NCBI RefSeq assembly: GCF_900637195.1
Contig: NZ_LR134356.1
Location: 248,001 to 312,000, forward strand
Source: Mycolicibacterium aurum
GTDB taxonomy: Bacteria > Actinomycetota > Actinomycetes > Mycobacteriales > Mycobacteriaceae
Length of the DNA stretch: 64,000 nucleotides
Reading direction: 5' to 3'
The notes under the pieces are model-generated. The model did not search any database. It had not been told where the DNA came from and saw only the letters and a program-made list of their open reading frames with translations. The translations under genes were made by a program, and so were the position numbers. This document shows positions 26,238-38,880 of this stretch, one piece after another (the stretch's first letter is position 1; every line of letters starts with the position of its first letter).

Positions 26238-27025
26238 TGCCCGGCGAGGCGCTTGTTGACCAGCCGGGTGAGCCACGCCGGCGAGAACCGGGCGCCTGCC
26301 GCGAGCGCCTTGGCCTGCACCCCCACCGGGAAGTGCACCTGCTGCAGCACCTTGCGGGGCAGGGCAGGGTCGACAGCGGCGACGATGTTCTCGGCGATGT
26401 CCTGAGCCGTCAGGCGAATGCCCAGGGAGTCGGTGGTGCCGGTCTTGACGTCGCGGGTCATCGCGGTGTTCACATACAGCGGCCACATGTCGATGACGCG
26501 GATGCCGTACCGGCCCCACTCCAGGTTGAGCGCCTCGGTGATGGCACGGACGAAGAACTTGGTGGCGCTGTAGTTCGCGAGCTCGGCCTGGCCGTAGATC
26601 GCCGACGCCGAGGCGAGGTTGACGACGACGGCGCCCGGTGTCGACTTCAGGAACGGGAACGCGGCATGCAGTCCGTTGACGACGCCCTTGACGTTCACCT
26701 CGATCTCGCGGTGGTGCACGGTGAGCGGGATGTCCTCGAAGCGCCCGGCGTTCAGCAGCCCGGCGTTGTTGACGAGCACGTCCAGCCTGCCGCCCGCGGC
26801 CTCGTGGAACTCGCCGAGCCGTTGCGCCACCTCATCGGCGTCGGTGACGTCGAGGTGCCCGACGACGCTGCGGCCGCCGACGGCGGCGATGTCACTGCGC
26901 AGCACCTGCAGCCCGGCCTCGTCGATGTCGTAGGCACCCACGAGGTAGCCCCGTTGGGCGAACAGCAGCGCGGTGGCCCGGCCGATGCCCGTCGCGGCGC
27001 CGGTGATGAACACCGATTTCGTCAT
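26234..27025 (-). CDS. Short-chain dehydrogenase/reductase
   Basis: This 263-residue classical SDR has cofactor motif 'VFITGAATGIGRATALLFA' at the N-terminus (TGxxxGxG). The sequence 'GHLDVTDADEV' binds the adenine ring and 'VLVNNAGLLNAG' is the NNAG motif. The catalytic Ser is in 'VNLASASAIYGQ', and Tyr/Lys are in 'ANYSATKFFVRA'. The ATG at 27025 is preceded by GGGAGAG. The TspO-like gene ends ten bases upstream on the same strand, so the two share a transcript. Similar SDRs act on steroids, fatty alcohols or ketones; the specificity cannot be read here. Confidence 0.9.
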   Translation of the reverse strand: MTKSVFITGAATGIGRATALLFAQRGYLVGAYDIDEAGLQVLRSDIAAVGGRSVVGHLDVTDADEVAQRLGEFHEAAGGRLDVLVNNAGLLNAGRFEDIPLTVHHREIEVNVKGVVNGLHAAFPFLKSTPGAVVVNLASASAIYGQAELANYSATKFFVRAITEALNLEWGRYGIRVIDMWPLYVNTAMTRDVKTGTTDSLGIRLTAQDIAENIVAAVDPALPRKVLQQVHFPVGVQAKALAAGARFSPAWLTRLVNKRLAGH

Positions 27026-27035
27026 CTGTCTCTCC

Positions 27036-27527
27036 CTATGAGTTGAGCTGCCAGACCGCAAGGTTCAGGCACCATGCGAACACCGACCACGCCAGGTAGG
27101 GCACCAGCAGCGCGCCTGCGACCCGGCTGCGGCGCCAGAACATGACCACCGTTGCCACGAGGACGACCAGCAGCACGCTGAGCTCGGCGAGCGCGATGCC
27201 CCGCCAGCCCAGCCCGAAGAACAGCGGGGTCCACGCGGCGTTGAGCACCAACTGAATCGCGTACAGCGTCAACGCGGGACGGGTCTGCGACCAGGCTCCG
27301 CTGCGCCACACCAGCCAGGCGGCGATCGCCATCATCGTGTACAGCGCAGTCCAGGCCGGCCCGAAGACCCACGACGGGGGCGCGAATCCGGGTTGCTCGA
27401 GGCGCGCGTAGTCATCGGCGGCACTGCCGCTCGCCAGTCCGCCCAGGGCCGCGGCGACGACGACCGCGGCGACAGAGACGGCCAGCGCCGTCAACGATCG
27501 AGGGCGCGCGCTCGATTGGGTCACCAT
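27036..27527 (-). CDS. TspO/MBR family tryptophan-rich sensory protein
   Basis: This 163-residue five-helix membrane protein is of the translocator/peripheral benzodiazepine receptor family, which binds porphyrins and sterols. Family marks are 'PPSWVFGPAWTALYTMMA' (about residue 50), 'LNAAWTPLFFGLGW' (about residue 95) and the final helix 'VPYLAWSVFAWCLNLAVW'. The ATG at 27527 gives the normal family length; an upstream ATG at 27581 adds 18 unlikely residues. It is co-transcribed with the SDR. The pairing with a reductase could point to sterol or tetrapyrrole handling, but this is speculation. Confidence 0.9.
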   Translation of the reverse strand: MVTQSSARPRSLTALAVSVAAVVVAAALGGLASGSAADDYARLEQPGFAPPSWVFGPAWTALYTMMAIAAWLVWRSGAWSQTRPALTLYAIQLVLNAAWTPLFFGLGWRGIALAELSVLLVVLVATVVMFWRRSRVAGALLVPYLAWSVFAWCLNLAVWQLNS

Positions 27528-27617
27528 GGTCGGGAGGGTACCGGAGCGAATCGGCCTACCCGGCAGGGCGATTGTGGTCATTCGGTGACGACCACGGCAC
27601 CCCGCCGGCCCGTGGGG

Positions 27618-30600
27618 TCAATCCGCGGTGGCGTCCTGCGGCGTCGCTTCCGGTTCGACTGCCCCCGGTTCTGGCGCGCCCGACGGTTCGGCGTCCGGCA
27701 GCTGGCCGACCAGGTATTCGGCGAGACCGCCGATGGTCGGGTAGTCGAACACGGCTGTCGCGTTGATCGTGAACGCGCCACCGAACTGGCTGTGCAGGCG
27801 GTTTCGCAGTTCGATCGCCATCAGCGAATCGGTGCCCAGGTCCAGGAACCGGCTGGTGGCTGCGGGCGGCGACGCGAGCCGCAGGAAGTTCTGCACCTCG
27901 CGTTGCAGGAATTCGGTGACGAACCCGGCCCGCTGCGGGACGGGGATCTCCTGCAGCTGCCGGAGCAACTCACTGTCGCCCACCACCTCTCCCGCTGCGC
28001 TGGGCAGCACGAGGTCGAGGATCGGTGGGCGGGAGCTACCGAGCACCTTGGCGGCGCGCTGCCAATTGGCCTTGATGACGGCGGCCTGGCCGGTCCCGTT
28101 GGCTACCAACTCGGCGAGGGCGGCAAGCGCGGCGGAGGGCTCCAGCGGAATCAGCCCCTGGGCGCTGATATTCGCGACCGCGGCCTCCGACGAGGCCATG
28201 CCGCCCTGGGCCCACGGCCCGAAGTTGACGCCGGTGGCGGGGAGGCCCTTCGCCCTGCGGTGTGCGACCAGGCCGTCGAGCAGCGCATTGGCGGTGGAGT
28301 AGTTGGCCTGGCCGGGCGAACCGAACAGGCTCGACACCGACGAGGACACGATGAAAAAGTCCAGATCGTCGTCCGCGGTCCAGCGGTCCAGATGGTAGGC
28401 GCCGAAAGCCTTGGAAGCCAATGTCATACGGAATCGATCCAGGCTCTGCTGGGACAGCAGTGCGTCGTCGAGCACCCCCGCGAAGTGCGCCACCCCGGCC
28501 AGCGGGGGCAACTCGGCACGGATCCGGTCCAGCAGTGTCATGACCTGGGGTTCGTCGCCGACATCGGCGGCGAAGACGTGGATGCGGCACTTGAAGCGTT
28601 CGGTGATGTCGTCGATCGTCTGCTGGGTGTCCGCGTCAGCGGCGCGGCGACTGGTCAACACGATGTCGCCGGCACCGAGCTGAGCCAGGTACGCCGCCGT
28701 GTGCAGACCGATCGCCCCGAGCCCGCCGGTGATCAGGTAACTCCGATCCGCCCGCGGCTGCAGCGGATTCGGAATCTGCACCACGATCTTGCCGATGTGG
28801 CGCGCCTGCTGCATCCGCCGGAACGCAGCCCTGGCTTCGGTCAACGGGTAGATCTCGGCAGGCAGCGGTGTCCACTCGCGTTTGGCCAGGCCTTCCGACA
28901 CCTCGGTGAGCAATTCGCGAATGCGCTCGGGTTCGGTGAACATCACCGTGTCCAGTGCCACGATCTCGTAGTCGATGTCCGGGCGGGCCTCGGCCATCTG
29001 CTCCGTCGACCAGATGTCGCGCTTGGCGATCTCGGCGAACCGGCCGTTCTGGGCGGTGGCCTTCAGCGTCGCCTCGATGAACCCCTCGCCGGTCAGGCTG
29101 TTGAGCACCACGTCCACGCCGGCACCGTCGGTGTCGGCCAGGATCTGGTCGGCGAAATCCGTTGTCCGCGAGTCGTAGACGTACTTCACGCCGAGCCCGC
29201 GCAGGGTCGCGCGCTTGAAGGTGCTGGCCGTCGCGAACACCTCGGCACCGAACTGCTGGGCCATCTGGACCGCCGCCAGGCCCACGCCGCCGCTGGCGGC
29301 GTGGATGAGCACCTTGTCGCCCGGCTTGAGCTGGGCCCAGTCGAACGACAGCCGCACGGTCAGGGCGGCAGCGGGAATGGTCGCCGCCTCCACCGCGCTC
29401 ACCCCGTCGGGGATCGGTGCCAGGAACTCGGCGGGCACGTTGAACCGGCTGGCGAACGCGCCCTGCATGGAGCCGTAGACGCGCCGGCCCACCTCGAGCC
29501 CGGTGACGCCCTCGCCCACTTGGGTGACGACGCCGGCGAAGTCGCCGCCGATCGGGCCGGGATCGCCCGGGTACAGGCCGAGAACGTTGAGGACGTCCCG
29601 GAAGTTGAGGCCCGCAGCCTCCACCCGGACTTGCACATAACCCGCACCTGGCGCAGCCACGTCCGCCTCGGTCAATCGCAGGTTGTCGATCGCGCCGCGC
29701 TCGGTGGGTGCCAGCACGAAGTCCCCTCCGCGGGGCACCGTGAGGTGACCGGTGCGCGCCCACGGGACCAGCCGGGATGCCAGTAGCTTTCCTTGTCGCA
29801 GAGCAAGTTCCGGCTCGTCGACAGAGGTGGCCAACAGGGTGGCCAGCGCCCGGACGGCCTCCGGCGATCCGTCGCAGTCGACCAGTTTGCAGCGCAGCGC
29901 CGGTTCTTCGTTGATGGTGGTGCGGCCGAATCCCCACAGCGCGGCCTGGACGGGGTCGACCGGCTCGCCGGACTCGGTGGCCACGGCCTTCTCGGTGACG
30001 ATCCACAGCCCGCCCGGCAGCTTGAGGTCGCCGCGCTGCACGCAGTGCACGGCGCTGAGCAGGTGGGCGATCTCGGACTCGAGGCGCGCGGCGGCATCGG
30101 CGGTCGACTCGTCGGGCCTGCGGCCCGCCGCGCGCCAGACCACCCCGGAGAACGGCAGGCCGCGCTCGTGCGCCTGCCCCAACAGCTCTCCCAGCGGCGT
30201 CGGATCCGTGGCTCGATCGAACGGTATGCAGCCGGGCACGGTTGCGGCCAGTTCGTCGAACCCGGCGATCAGCCAGGTGCCTGCGGCCACCGCCGCTGCG
30301 TCGTCGGGCAGCGACGGGACCTCATGCCAGCCGAGGCTGTAGAGCAATCTGGTGGCGTCGCCGCCGAGTCCGCGCAGGAGTGCCTCGCGCGGCGCACGCT
30401 TGACCGTGAACTCCCGGATCCCGCCCAGCGCGCGCCCGTCGCGGTCGACGAAATCGAGGTCGAACACCTGGGTCTCGCCGTCGAGGGCGTTCGTGTGCCA
30501 TGTCGCGCGGCAGTAGAACCGTCGCGGCATCTTCTCCCGCAGCGTCACCTGCCCGTAGCGCAGCGGCAGGAACAGATCACTCACGCCCTGTTCGGCGGCC

Positions 30601-33600
30601 AGCAGGGCTGGGAACGCGGGGAAGGCGACGCCGGTGCACAGGTCCATCAGCACCGGGTGCATCGGCTCGGTGCCCAGCTGTTCGGCCAGCTCCTCGCCGA
30701 CGACGATGTCGCCGATCGCTTCGCCCTCGCCGAGCCACAGCGACTTCAGGGAACCGGACCAGGTCGGGCCCCATGCCAGCTCCATGTCGGCGAAGGTCTC
30801 GAACAGTTCCTGCGGACGCATGCGGGTCAACCGCTCGATCGCCTCGTCGACCGGGTCGGATGGGGCGGTCGGCATGGATGTCCTGGACGGCCCGGACGGC
30901 CCGGACTCCGGTTCCTCGGCGTCGGCACCGCTGAGTACGGTGCCTTCGGCGTTGAGTGACCAGTCGGCGGAGCGGTCGCCGTACGGGCGACTGTGCACGG
31001 TGAACGTGGATCCGCTGCCGTCATCGAGCGGATGCAGCGTCAGCTGAACCTCGCGAGAGGCCTTCTCGGGCAGGATGATCGGCTCGTAGAAGAAGACTTC
31101 CTTCGCCCGCGCCGGGGTGCCGACGGCGGCGAGCGCCATCGCGGCGTACGTGGCCCCTGGGACGACGACGGTGCCGTAGATGACGTGGTCGGACAGCCAC
31201 GGCTGCGATTTGACGGACAACCTGCTGGTGTAGACGGAGTCGCCGGAAGCGAGGTCCTTGGCGCTGCCGAGGATTCCCGACGTCGCGGGACCCACACCGC
31301 CTTCGGCGGTGATGCCTGCGGTCTTCGGCCAGAAGCGCCTGCGCTGGAACGGGTAGGTCGGCAGCTCCAGCCTGCGGGTCGAGGGCCGATGCAGTGCGGC
31401 GAAGTCGGGGAGGTGGCCACCGACGTAGGCGGCCGCCAGCGCGTCGGCGATCTGGCGCCGGTCCGCGACGCCTTTCCGCAGCGACACGATCGCCCGCGGC
31501 GGTGCCAGGTGTTCCGGCCAGACCTGCACCGCGGCGCCGGTCAGCACCGGTTGCGGGCCGATCTCCACCAGCACCGAGCACCCCAATGCGGCGACGGTGC
31601 GGACACTTTCGGCGAACTGCACCGGCTGGCGGGAGTGCCGCCGCCAGTACTGGGCATCGAGCGGGGTCTGCGCCGTCAGCACCGCGCCGGTGCGGTTGCA
31701 GACCAGCGGCAGTGTCGGAACGGCGTAGTGCAGTTGTGCTGCAAAGGATTCGAACTCATCGAGCACCGGATCCAGCAGTTCGGAGTGGAAGGCGTGGCTG
31801 GTCTGCAACCAGGTGCATCGGATTCCGTCGTCACCGAATCTGTCGACGATCTGTTCCAGATCCTCACCCGGGCCCGAGAGCACGGTGTTGGGTCCGTTGT
31901 AGGCGCCGACGGACACCCGGGGGAACTCGGCGGCGACCTCCTCGACGTTCTTGGCGTCGGTGAACACCGCCACCATGCGCCCGCCGTCGGGCAGGCTGCC
32001 GAACAACCGCCCACGCTGAGCCATCAGCCGCGCCCCGTCTTCGAGGCTGAACACCCCGGCCACGCAGGCCGCGGCATACTGGCCGACGCTGTGCCCGAGC
32101 ACCACGTCGGGTTCGATACCCCACGACTGCCACAGCCGCGCCAGGCCCATCTCGATGGCGAAAAGTGCGGGCTGGGCGAACGACGTGTGCCGCAGCGATT
32201 CCCGGTCGCCGGCCGCGCGATCGGTGGCGAACAGCACCTCCAGCAGCGGTCGGGGAAGTATGTCGGCGACCGCCTCGGCGCACCGGGTCACGGTCTCGGC
32301 GAACACCGGTTCACTGTCGAACAGTTCACGGGCCATGCCGGGATACTGGCTGCCCTGACCGGTGAACAACCACGCCGTCGTGGGGTGGTGGGTGTGCTCA
32401 CCGCGGACGATGCCGGTGCGCAGCCGGTTCTCGGTGAGGTCGGCGAGGGCCTCGCGGGCCCCCTGCACCGATTCCACGACGAGCGCGGCCCGGTGGTCGA
32501 AGTGGGAACGGCCCGTGCCGGCCGTCAGGCACACCTCGGCCAGGTCGGCATCCGGGTGGGCAGCCAACCACGTCTCGTAGCGCCGGGCCAGAGCCGTCAG
32601 CGCTTCCGGCGAGCGCGCCGACAGCGCAAGCACGTCCACCGACCGGTCGCCGGTGTCCGGCTCCGTGGTGGGGGTGGTCGAGCCGGCGTCCTCGGTCAGG
32701 GGCGGCTGCGGCGGCGCCTCCTCGATCAGCACATGCGCGTTGGTGCCGGTGAACCCGAAGGAACTCACACCCGCGCGCCGAGGCCTGCCGTTGGCCTGCC
32801 ACGGCATCGCCTCGTCCACGACCTTGACCGGTAGGGAATCCCAGGGGATATGGGGCGACGGAGTATCGAAGTGCAGGCTCTTCGGCAGCAGCCCGTGCTG
32901 CAGCGCCAGCACGACCTTGATCAAACCCGCTGCCCCGGAGGCGGACTCGGTGTGACCGATGTTGGTCTTCACCGATCCCATCAGCAGCGGACGGTCCGCC
33001 GCGCGCGACCCGCCGTAGGCGGCAGCGGCCGCCTGGACCTCGATCGGGTCACCGAGCGGGGTTCCCGTCCCGTGCGCCTCGAGGTAGTCGACCTCGCCGC
33101 CCGACAGGCCGGCGCGCGCCAGCACGGTTGCGATAAGTCGTTGTTGCGCTCCACCATTGGGCACGGTCAGACCGCTGGATGCGCCGTCCTGGTTGACCGC
33201 GCTGCTGGGGATGACGGCGCGGACCTGGTCGCCGTCGCGTACCGCGTCGCTGAGCCGCTTGAGCACCAGGATGCCGCACCCTTCACTGCGCACGTAGCCG
33301 TCGGCGGACGCGTCGAAGGTCTTGCACCGCCCGTCCGCGGACAGCATCCGGGCGCGGGAGGCGGCGACCACCGTCACCGGGCTGAGCAGGGCGTTGACGC
33401 CGCCGGCCAACGCCAGGTCGGCGTCGCCGGAGCGCAGGGCCTGGCAGGCCTGGTGCACGGCCACCAGTGCCGAGCTGCACGCGGTGTCCACCGCCACCGC
33501 CGGGCCCTCGAGACCGAGCGCGAAGGCGACGCGGCCCGAGATCGCGTTCAGCGCATTACCGGTGATGAAGTGCGGTGCGATCTTGTCGATCGGTTCGGCC

Positions 33601-36600
33601 GACAGCAGGTGGGCGTACTCGTTGGCGGCGACCCCGACGAAGACGCCGGTCCGGCTGCCGCGCAGGGCCGACGGCGCGTACCCGGCCCGTTCGATTCCCT
33701 CCCACACCGTTTCGAGCATCAGGCGCTGCTGCGGTTCGATCCAGACGGCTTCGCGCGGGGAGATGCCGAAGAATTCCGGATCGAATCCGTCTATGCCGTC
33801 CAGGAATCCGCCGGAGCGGGTGTAGGTCTTGCCGGGAGCATCGGGATCCGGGTCGTAGAACTCGTCGATGTCGTACCGGTCTTCCGGGACTTCCCGGATC
33901 GCGTCGACGCCGCCGGCCAGCACGTCCCAGAAGGCTTCCGGGCTGGACGCACCGGGGAAGCGGCACGACACCGCGACGATCGCGATCGGTTCGTCTGTGC
34001 GGGTCGTCACCGCGGTGGCCAGCCGCAGGCCGGAGGTGTCGGAGGTCTGCTCGCTGAGCCCGAGCACCTCGCCGAGCAGATAGTCGGCGACGTCGGACAC
34101 CCGGGGGTGATCCATGGCCAGGGTCACCGGTATCTCGGCGCCGACACCGTTCTCTATGTGGCGCCGCAACTCCACGGCCATCAGCGAATCCATGCCGAGG
34201 TCGAAGAAGCCGGCGTCCTCGCGGATCTCCGCGACGTCGACCCGGGTCACGGTGGCCACCGTGTCCCGCAGGTAATCGGTCAGGAGCTTCCTGCGTTGCT
34301 GCACCGGTGCAGTGGTGAGCCGCTCCACGAGCGGGGTTGTGCCGGACGGCGACACCGCGGGAAGCGCCGCGTCGGGCACCTCCCGCTCCAACTCGGTCAG
34401 GAATGCGCGCCGTCCCGCCTGCTGATACAGCGGCAGGAAGCGGCTCCAGTCGATCCGGGCGACGACGCCGTGCGCCGGTCCCCGGTCGGCCCCCGCCGCG
34501 ACGACGTCGGCAAGCCCTGCCAGCGCGTCGGCGGGTGACAGTGTCCGGACCCCGCGCTTCTCCAACCTGGCGCGCGACTCCGCGTCGGCCATGCCCGCCG
34601 ACCACGGCCCGAAGCCGACACTGATGCCGGGAATTCCCTGCTCGCGCAGCCGCCATGCCAGCCCGTCGAGAAAGGCATTGGCCGCGCCGTAGGCCGTCTG
34701 GCCGAATCCGCCCCACACCGAGGCGATCGACGAGGTGCACAGGAAGAAGTCGAGCGTGCCGGCTGACGTGTCCAGCGCGGCTTCACTCAGATGCCAGGCA
34801 CCCCAGACCTTTCCGGCGAAGACGCGGTCCACTTCTGCGTCGTCCAGAGTGCTCAGCGGGGTGGTGCCGATCTCACCCGCGGCGTGCACGATTCCGGCCA
34901 GCGGAGGTAGCTCGGCCCGCACGACCGCCAACAGGCGCGCGACGGCGTGCGCGTCGGCCACGTCGGCGGTGACGACCCGGACCTCGCAGCCGTGCTGCGC
35001 GCCCAGTGCGTCGATGCGCTGTTGCGCGGCGTCGCCGGGGGCGCGACGGCTCGTCAGCACCAGATGGCGGGCGCCGTGCGAGGCCAGGTAGCCGGCGATC
35101 TCGAGGCCGATCGAGCCCAGCCCACCGGTCACCAGATACGTGGCGTCGTCGCGCAGGTATAGCGGTGCAGCACTGGGCTGGGTGGCGCGCCGGACCAGTC
35201 GCGGAACGTAGACCGCGTCACCGCGCAGCGCGAGCTGGTCTTCCCTGACGGTCGAGTCGGGCGCGGTGATCCGGTTGACGAACTCCGTCCATTCATCGGC
35301 GCTCCCGCTCGCCACGTCCGCCAGTCCGCCCCACACGAAGGGCAGCTCAAGGGCCGCGGCTCGACCGAATCCCCACAGGCAGCTCTGTTCCGGTGACACG
35401 GAATCCGTGTCGGTGGCTCGTTGTGCGCCCCGGGTCACCACCCAGACCGAATTGCGCAACTCGGCTGCGGCCGCGGCGCGGAGAAGCCGCCGCGTGCCGC
35501 CCAGGATGCGGTGCTGCATCCGCAGCAGCGACCGCATCGACGGCGTGGTGTCGGAGCCGAGGGCCGCGACATGCACGACGCGCAGCTGTGGATCATCCGC
35601 TGCCGCAGTGCGCAACTCGTCCGCGAGCTGCGCTTCGTCGGCGTCGGACATCGGAAGTCCGACGAGCCGATGCCGGTGCCCGCGGCCGGTCAACTCCTCG
35701 ACCAGCGGGGCCACCGCATCGGGGTCGTCGCCGATGAGGATCCACCCGGATCCGGCGTCGGCACCGCTGGTGAGCGCGGGGGACTTCTCCCAGTGGAACT
35801 CGTAGCGGTCGTCGGCGATCGACTGCGTGGTCCTCTGCTGGTTGTGTTGCGCGGCAAGCTTGTTCAGGACGTCCACCGTCTGGCGGTCGCCGTCGGCGCC
35901 GTCGAGGAGCACGGCGAGTTCCTCGATCCGGCCGTCCTCGAGGAGGCGCATCGCCTCGGTGCGCGGCCCGGTGACCTGCTTCGGCGCTCCTGCGGCGCTG
36001 CTGTCGTTGAACCAGTACTGGCGATGCTCGAACGGGTAGGTCGGCAGATCGAGCGTGCGTGCATTCGCCTGGCGGAGCGCGTCGAATCGGGGCAGGTGGC
36101 CCAACACGTACGCATCTGCCACCGCCTCGATGATCTGGCGGTGGTCGGCGGTGGTGCGGCGCATCGAGGCGATCGCCCGGGGCGCGGTGGACGGGTCCGG
36201 CCAGGCCTTCAGTGCCGCGGCGGTGAGGACGGGCTGTGGGCCGATTTCCAGCAGTACCTTGCAGTTCAGGCCGGCCAGGGTGCGCACGCTCTTGGCGAAC
36301 TCGACCGGCTGGCGCGCGTGCCTGCGCCAGTAGGGCGCGTCCAGTTTCACGCTCCGTCCCAGCGCGTCACCGGTCCGGTTGTCGATCAGGATCCGTTGTG
36401 GTGCAGCGAAGGTGAATCGGCTGGCGTAGGACTCGAACTCGTCGAGGATCGGGTCGAGCAGCGCCGAGTGGAAGGCGTGGCTGGTGTCGAGCCAGTCACA
36501 CCGAACGCCGTCGGCGGCCAGACCGGCGACTGCCTTCTCCAGATCTGCTGTGGGACCGGACAATACGGTGTTCGCCCCGTTGTAGGCGGCGACCGACAGG

Positions 36601-38681
36601 CTGGGGAAGTCGTCGGTGAGGCTCTCCACCCGCTCGGCTGCGGTGGACACCGCAACCATGCGGCCCCCGGCGGGCAGGCTGGCGAACAGGCGGCCGCGGT
36701 GGGCCATCAGCAGCGCGCCGTCCTCCAGGCTGAACACTCCCGCGACGCATGCCGCCGCGTACTGACCGACGCTGTGGCCGAGCACCACGTCGGGCTCGAA
36801 TCCCCACGACTGCCACAGCCGCGCCAAGCCCATCTCCACCGCGAACAGCGCGGGCTGCGCGTAGGAGGTCAGCCGCAGTGCCTCGTCGCCGCCGGGACTG
36901 TCGACGTCGAAAATGACGTCCAGTAGCGGCTTTTCGAGAACATCGGCGACCACGTCCGCGCACCGGTCGACCGTCTCGGCGAACACCGGCTCGGTGTCGT
37001 ACAACTCGCGGGCCATGCCCGGGTACTGGCTGCCCTGACCGGTGAACAACCATGCTGTCTTCGGGATGTCGTGCGACTCGCCGCGCACCACGCCGGGCGC
37101 CGGGCGGTCGTCGGCGAGTGCGCCGAGGAGTTCGATGGCCGACTCCGGGGTGTCGACCACCAGCGCGGCGCGCTGCTCCAGGTGTGCGCGACCCACTCCC
37201 GCGGTGGAGCACACGTCCGCCAGGCTGGCTTCGGGGTGCGCTGTGAGCCAGCTGCGGTACTGGTCGGCCAGGTGCACCAGGGCCGACGGCGTCCGTGCCG
37301 AGACCGGCAGAACGCTGAAACGTCCGCCCACTGCCGCGGCGACATCCGCAACCGGTGCCTGCAGAGGCGCTTCCTCCACGAGGACGTGGGCGTTGGTGCC
37401 GGCGAAGCCGAACGAACTGACGCCCGCGATCCGGGGACGGTCGGAGCGCTCCCACGGGATGGTCTCCGTCACGATCTGCACAGGAAGCCGATCCCACGGG
37501 ATGTGCGGCGATGGATTCTCGAAGTGGAGGTGCTTGGGAAGTGCCTGGTGTTCCAGCGACAGCACCACTTTGATGACGCCCGCGATGCCCGCGGCCGCTT
37601 CCAGGTGCCCGATGTTGGTCTTGGCCGAGCCGATCAACAGGGGCCGGCCTGCGTCGCGTCCGGGCCCGTACGCCGCGCCCGCGGCCTGGGCCTCGATCGG
37701 ATCCCCCAGCGAAGTTCCGGTGCCGTGCGCCTCCAAGTATCCGACATCGCTGGGTCGCAGGCCGGCGCGGTGAAGCGCGTCGCCGATCACCCGTTGCTGA
37801 GCAACGCCGTTGGGCACCGTCAAACCGCCGGAGGCGCCGTCCTGGTTGATCGCGCTGCCGCGGATCACGGCCCGGATCCGGTCACCGTCGCGGATCGCGT
37901 CCTCGAGCCGTTTGACGACGATGACGCCGCAGCCCTCGCCCCGCACGTAGCCGTCCGCGGCCGCGTCGAACGTCTTGCACTTGCCGTCGGGCGCGAGCAT
38001 CTGCGCGTTGGAGAACGTGATCATGGTGGCCGGGGTCAGCAGGACGTTCGCCCCGCCGGCCAGCGCCAGGTCGCACTCGCCCAACTGCAGCGCCTGACAC
38101 GCCTGATGGATGGCCACCAGCGAGGAGCTGCACGCGGTGTCGACGGCCACCGCGGGGCCCTGCAACCCCAATCGGTAGCTGATACGTCCGGCCGCCGCAG
38201 CGTTGGACGTCCCGATGGCCATGTAGGCCTCGATCTCGGGGTAGGTGAGCTCATCGGAAGCCATGCCCAGGTAGTCGTGGGTGGCCAGACCCACGAACAC
38301 CCCGGTGTTCGTGCCCGCCAGCGCCGACGGTGCGGTCCCTGAATGCTCCACCGCGCGCCAGGCGGTCTCCAGCAGCAGCCGATGCTGCGGGTCCATCATC
38401 CTGACCTCGCGGGTCGACATTCCGAAGAACGGTGCATCGAACCCGGTGACGTCGTCGACGAACCCCGCGCGACGAGTCACGACCTTGCCGGGCGTGCCCG
38501 GTTCCGGGTCGAAGAACTCGTCGACGTCCCAGCGGTCGCCGGGCACCTCGGAGATGGCGTCGCGCCCCTCGCGCAGCAGGTCCCAGAACTCGTCGGCGTC
38601 CGAGGCACCCGGAAAACGTGCCGCGTACCCGACGATGGCGAAACGAGGGGTCGGCTCGTTCAGACCGTCGACCGATGTCAT
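27618..38681 (-). CDS. Bimodular type I polyketide synthase of a trehalose polyphleate locus
   Basis: The 3687-residue protein has two modules. Module 1 is KS (about 13-440; C184, H319, H359), AT (S637 in '[14 protein letters not shown]', specificity motif HAFH at 735), KR (NADPH loop near 1182) and ACP (S1499). Module 2 is KS (C1735), AT (S2198, HAFH at 2296), DH (H2499 in HxxxGxxxxP, D2680), ER (NADPH loop near 3125), KR (near 3315) and ACP (S3619). There is no thioesterase. HAFH predicts malonyl, not methylmalonyl, units, so the chain should be unbranched. Module 1 has no DH. Alternating partial and full reduction fits the repeating CH=CH-CH2-CH2 of phleic acids. Linkage to papA, mmpL10, fadD23 and the PE gene matches the M. 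smegmatis TPP locus. GGGGGAG precedes the ATG. Confidence 0.93.
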   Translation of the reverse strand: MTSVDGLNEPTPRFAIVGYAARFPGASDADEFWDLLREGRDAISEVPGDRWDVDEFFDPEPGTPGKVVTRRAGFVDDVTGFDAPFFGMSTREVRMMDPQHRLLLETAWRAVEHSGTAPSALAGTNTGVFVGLATHDYLGMASDELTYPEIEAYMAIGTSNAAAAGRISYRLGLQGPAVAVDTACSSSLVAIHQACQALQLGECDLALAGGANVLLTPATMITFSNAQMLAPDGKCKTFDAAADGYVRGEGCGVIVVKRLEDAIRDGDRIRAVIRGSAINQDGASGGLTVPNGVAQQRVIGDALHRAGLRPSDVGYLEAHGTGTSLGDPIEAQAAGAAYGPGRDAGRPLLIGSAKTNIGHLEAAAGIAGVIKVVLSLEHQALPKHLHFENPSPHIPWDRLPVQIVTETIPWERSDRPRIAGVSSFGFAGTNAHVLVEEAPLQAPVADVAAAVGGRFSVLPVSARTPSALVHLADQYRSWLTAHPEASLADVCSTAGVGRAHLEQRAALVVDTPESAIELLGALADDRPAPGVVRGESHDIPKTAWLFTGQGSQYPGMARELYDTEPVFAETVDRCADVVADVLEKPLLDVIFDVDSPGGDEALRLTSYAQPALFAVEMGLARLWQSWGFEPDVVLGHSVGQYAAACVAGVFSLEDGALLMAHRGRLFASLPAGGRMVAVSTAAERVESLTDDFPSLSVAAYNGANTVLSGPTADLEKAVAGLAADGVRCDWLDTSHAFHSALLDPILDEFESYASRFTFAAPQRILIDNRTGDALGRSVKLDAPYWRRHARQPVEFAKSVRTLAGLNCKVLLEIGPQPVLTAAALKAWPDPSTAPRAIASMRRTTADHRQIIEAVADAYVLGHLPRFDALRQANARTLDLPTYPFEHRQYWFNDSSAAGAPKQVTGPRTEAMRLLEDGRIEELAVLLDGADGDRQTVDVLNKLAAQHNQQRTTQSIADDRYEFHWEKSPALTSGADAGSGWILIGDDPDAVAPLVEELTGRGHRHRLVGLPMSDADEAQLADELRTAAADDPQLRVVHVAALGSDTTPSMRSLLRMQHRILGGTRRLLRAAAAAELRNSVWVVTRGAQRATDTDSVSPEQSCLWGFGRAAALELPFVWGGLADVASGSADEWTEFVNRITAPDSTVREDQLALRGDAVYVPRLVRRATQPSAAPLYLRDDATYLVTGGLGSIGLEIAGYLASHGARHLVLTSRRAPGDAAQQRIDALGAQHGCEVRVVTADVADAHAVARLLAVVRAELPPLAGIVHAAGEIGTTPLSTLDDAEVDRVFAGKVWGAWHLSEAALDTSAGTLDFFLCTSSIASVWGGFGQTAYGAANAFLDGLAWRLREQGIPGISVGFGPWSAGMADAESRARLEKRGVRTLSPADALAGLADVVAAGADRGPAHGVVARIDWSRFLPLYQQAGRRAFLTELEREVPDAALPAVSPSGTTPLVERLTTAPVQQRRKLLTDYLRDTVATVTRVDVAEIREDAGFFDLGMDSLMAVELRRHIENGVGAEIPVTLAMDHPRVSDVADYLLGEVLGLSEQTSDTSGLRLATAVTTRTDEPIAIVAVSCRFPGASSPEAFWDVLAGGVDAIREVPEDRYDIDEFYDPDPDAPGKTYTRSGGFLDGIDGFDPEFFGISPREAVWIEPQQRLMLETVWEGIERAGYAPSALRGSRTGVFVGVAANEYAHLLSAEPIDKIAPHFITGNALNAISGRVAFALGLEGPAVAVDTACSSALVAVHQACQALRSGDADLALAGGVNALLSPVTVVAASRARMLSADGRCKTFDASADGYVRSEGCGILVLKRLSDAVRDGDQVRAVIPSSAVNQDGASSGLTVPNGGAQQRLIATVLARAGLSGGEVDYLEAHGTGTPLGDPIEVQAAAAAYGGSRAADRPLLMGSVKTNIGHTESASGAAGLIKVVLALQHGLLPKSLHFDTPSPHIPWDSLPVKVVDEAMPWQANGRPRRAGVSSFGFTGTNAHVLIEEAPPQPPLTEDAGSTTPTTEPDTGDRSVDVLALSARSPEALTALARRYETWLAAHPDADLAEVCLTAGTGRSHFDHRAALVVESVQGAREALADLTENRLRTGIVRGEHTHHPTTAWLFTGQGSQYPGMARELFDSEPVFAETVTRCAEAVADILPRPLLEVLFATDRAAGDRESLRHTSFAQPALFAIEMGLARLWQSWGIEPDVVLGHSVGQYAAACVAGVFSLEDGARLMAQRGRLFGSLPDGGRMVAVFTDAKNVEEVAAEFPRVSVGAYNGPNTVLSGPGEDLEQIVDRFGDDGIRCTWLQTSHAFHSELLDPVLDEFESFAAQLHYAVPTLPLVCNRTGAVLTAQTPLDAQYWRRHSRQPVQFAESVRTVAALGCSVLVEIGPQPVLTGAAVQVWPEHLAPPRAIVSLRKGVADRRQIADALAAAYVGGHLPDFAALHRPSTRRLELPTYPFQRRRFWPKTAGITAEGGVGPATSGILGSAKDLASGDSVYTSRLSVKSQPWLSDHVIYGTVVVPGATYAAMALAAVGTPARAKEVFFYEPIILPEKASREVQLTLHPLDDGSGSTFTVHSRPYGDRSADWSLNAEGTVLSGADAEEPESGPSGPSRTSMPTAPSDPVDEAIERLTRMRPQELFETFADMELAWGPTWSGSLKSLWLGEGEAIGDIVVGEELAEQLGTEPMHPVLMDLCTGVAFPAFPALLAAEQGVSDLFLPLRYGQVTLREKMPRRFYCRATWHTNALDGETQVFDLDFVDRDGRALGGIREFTVKRAPREALLRGLGGDATRLLYSLGWHEVPSLPDDAAAVAAGTWLIAGFDELAATVPGCIPFDRATDPTPLGELLGQAHERGLPFSGVVWRAAGRRPDESTADAAARLESEIAHLLSAVHCVQRGDLKLPGGLWIVTEKAVATESGEPVDPVQAALWGFGRTTINEEPALRCKLVDCDGSPEAVRALATLLATSVDEPELALRQGKLLASRLVPWARTGHLTVPRGGDFVLAPTERGAIDNLRLTEADVAAPGAGYVQVRVEAAGLNFRDVLNVLGLYPGDPGPIGGDFAGVVTQVGEGVTGLEVGRRVYGSMQGAFASRFNVPAEFLAPIPDGVSAVEAATIPAAALTVRLSFDWAQLKPGDKVLIHAASGGVGLAAVQMAQQFGAEVFATASTFKRATLRGLGVKYVYDSRTTDFADQILADTDGAGVDVVLNSLTGEGFIEATLKATAQNGRFAEIAKRDIWSTEQMAEARPDIDYEIVALDTVMFTEPERIRELLTEVSEGLAKREWTPLPAEIYPLTEARAAFRRMQQARHIGKIVVQIPNPLQPRADRSYLITGGLGAIGLHTAAYLAQLGAGDIVLTSRRAADADTQQTIDDITERFKCRIHVFAADVGDEPQVMTLLDRIRAELPPLAGVAHFAGVLDDALLSQQSLDRFRMTLASKAFGAYHLDRWTADDDLDFFIVSSSVSSLFGSPGQANYSTANALLDGLVAHRRAKGLPATGVNFGPWAQGGMASSEAAVANISAQGLIPLEPSAALAALAELVANGTGQAAVIKANWQRAAKVLGSSRPPILDLVLPSAAGEVVGDSELLRQLQEIPVPQRAGFVTEFLQREVQNFLRLASPPAATSRFLDLGTDSLMAIELRNRLHSQFGGAFTINATAVFDYPTIGGLAEYLVGQLPDAEPSGAPEPGAVEPEATPQDATAD

Positions 38682-38880
38682 GTTTGCTGTACTCCCCCTG
38701 CGCCAAGATCAAGCGTCGTCGGCCACTATTGCACGTTTGACGTGGCGAATGCGCAGCGTCGCAGCCACGGTTAAGCCCCGAGCCGAGCCGACCGCCCTTG
38801 CACCGAGGGTATGTTGATCCCCGCCAGTGGGCATGCCGGAACCAGCCGGCAGCCCGGGCGGAGCCGGGGAGGATCCAGCA

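Noticed and set aside
27393..29786. 797-residue plus-strand open frame across the TspO and PKS ends
   Set aside because: It is antisense to clear ER, KR and ACP domain codons of the PKS. The composition is that of a GC-rich shadow.
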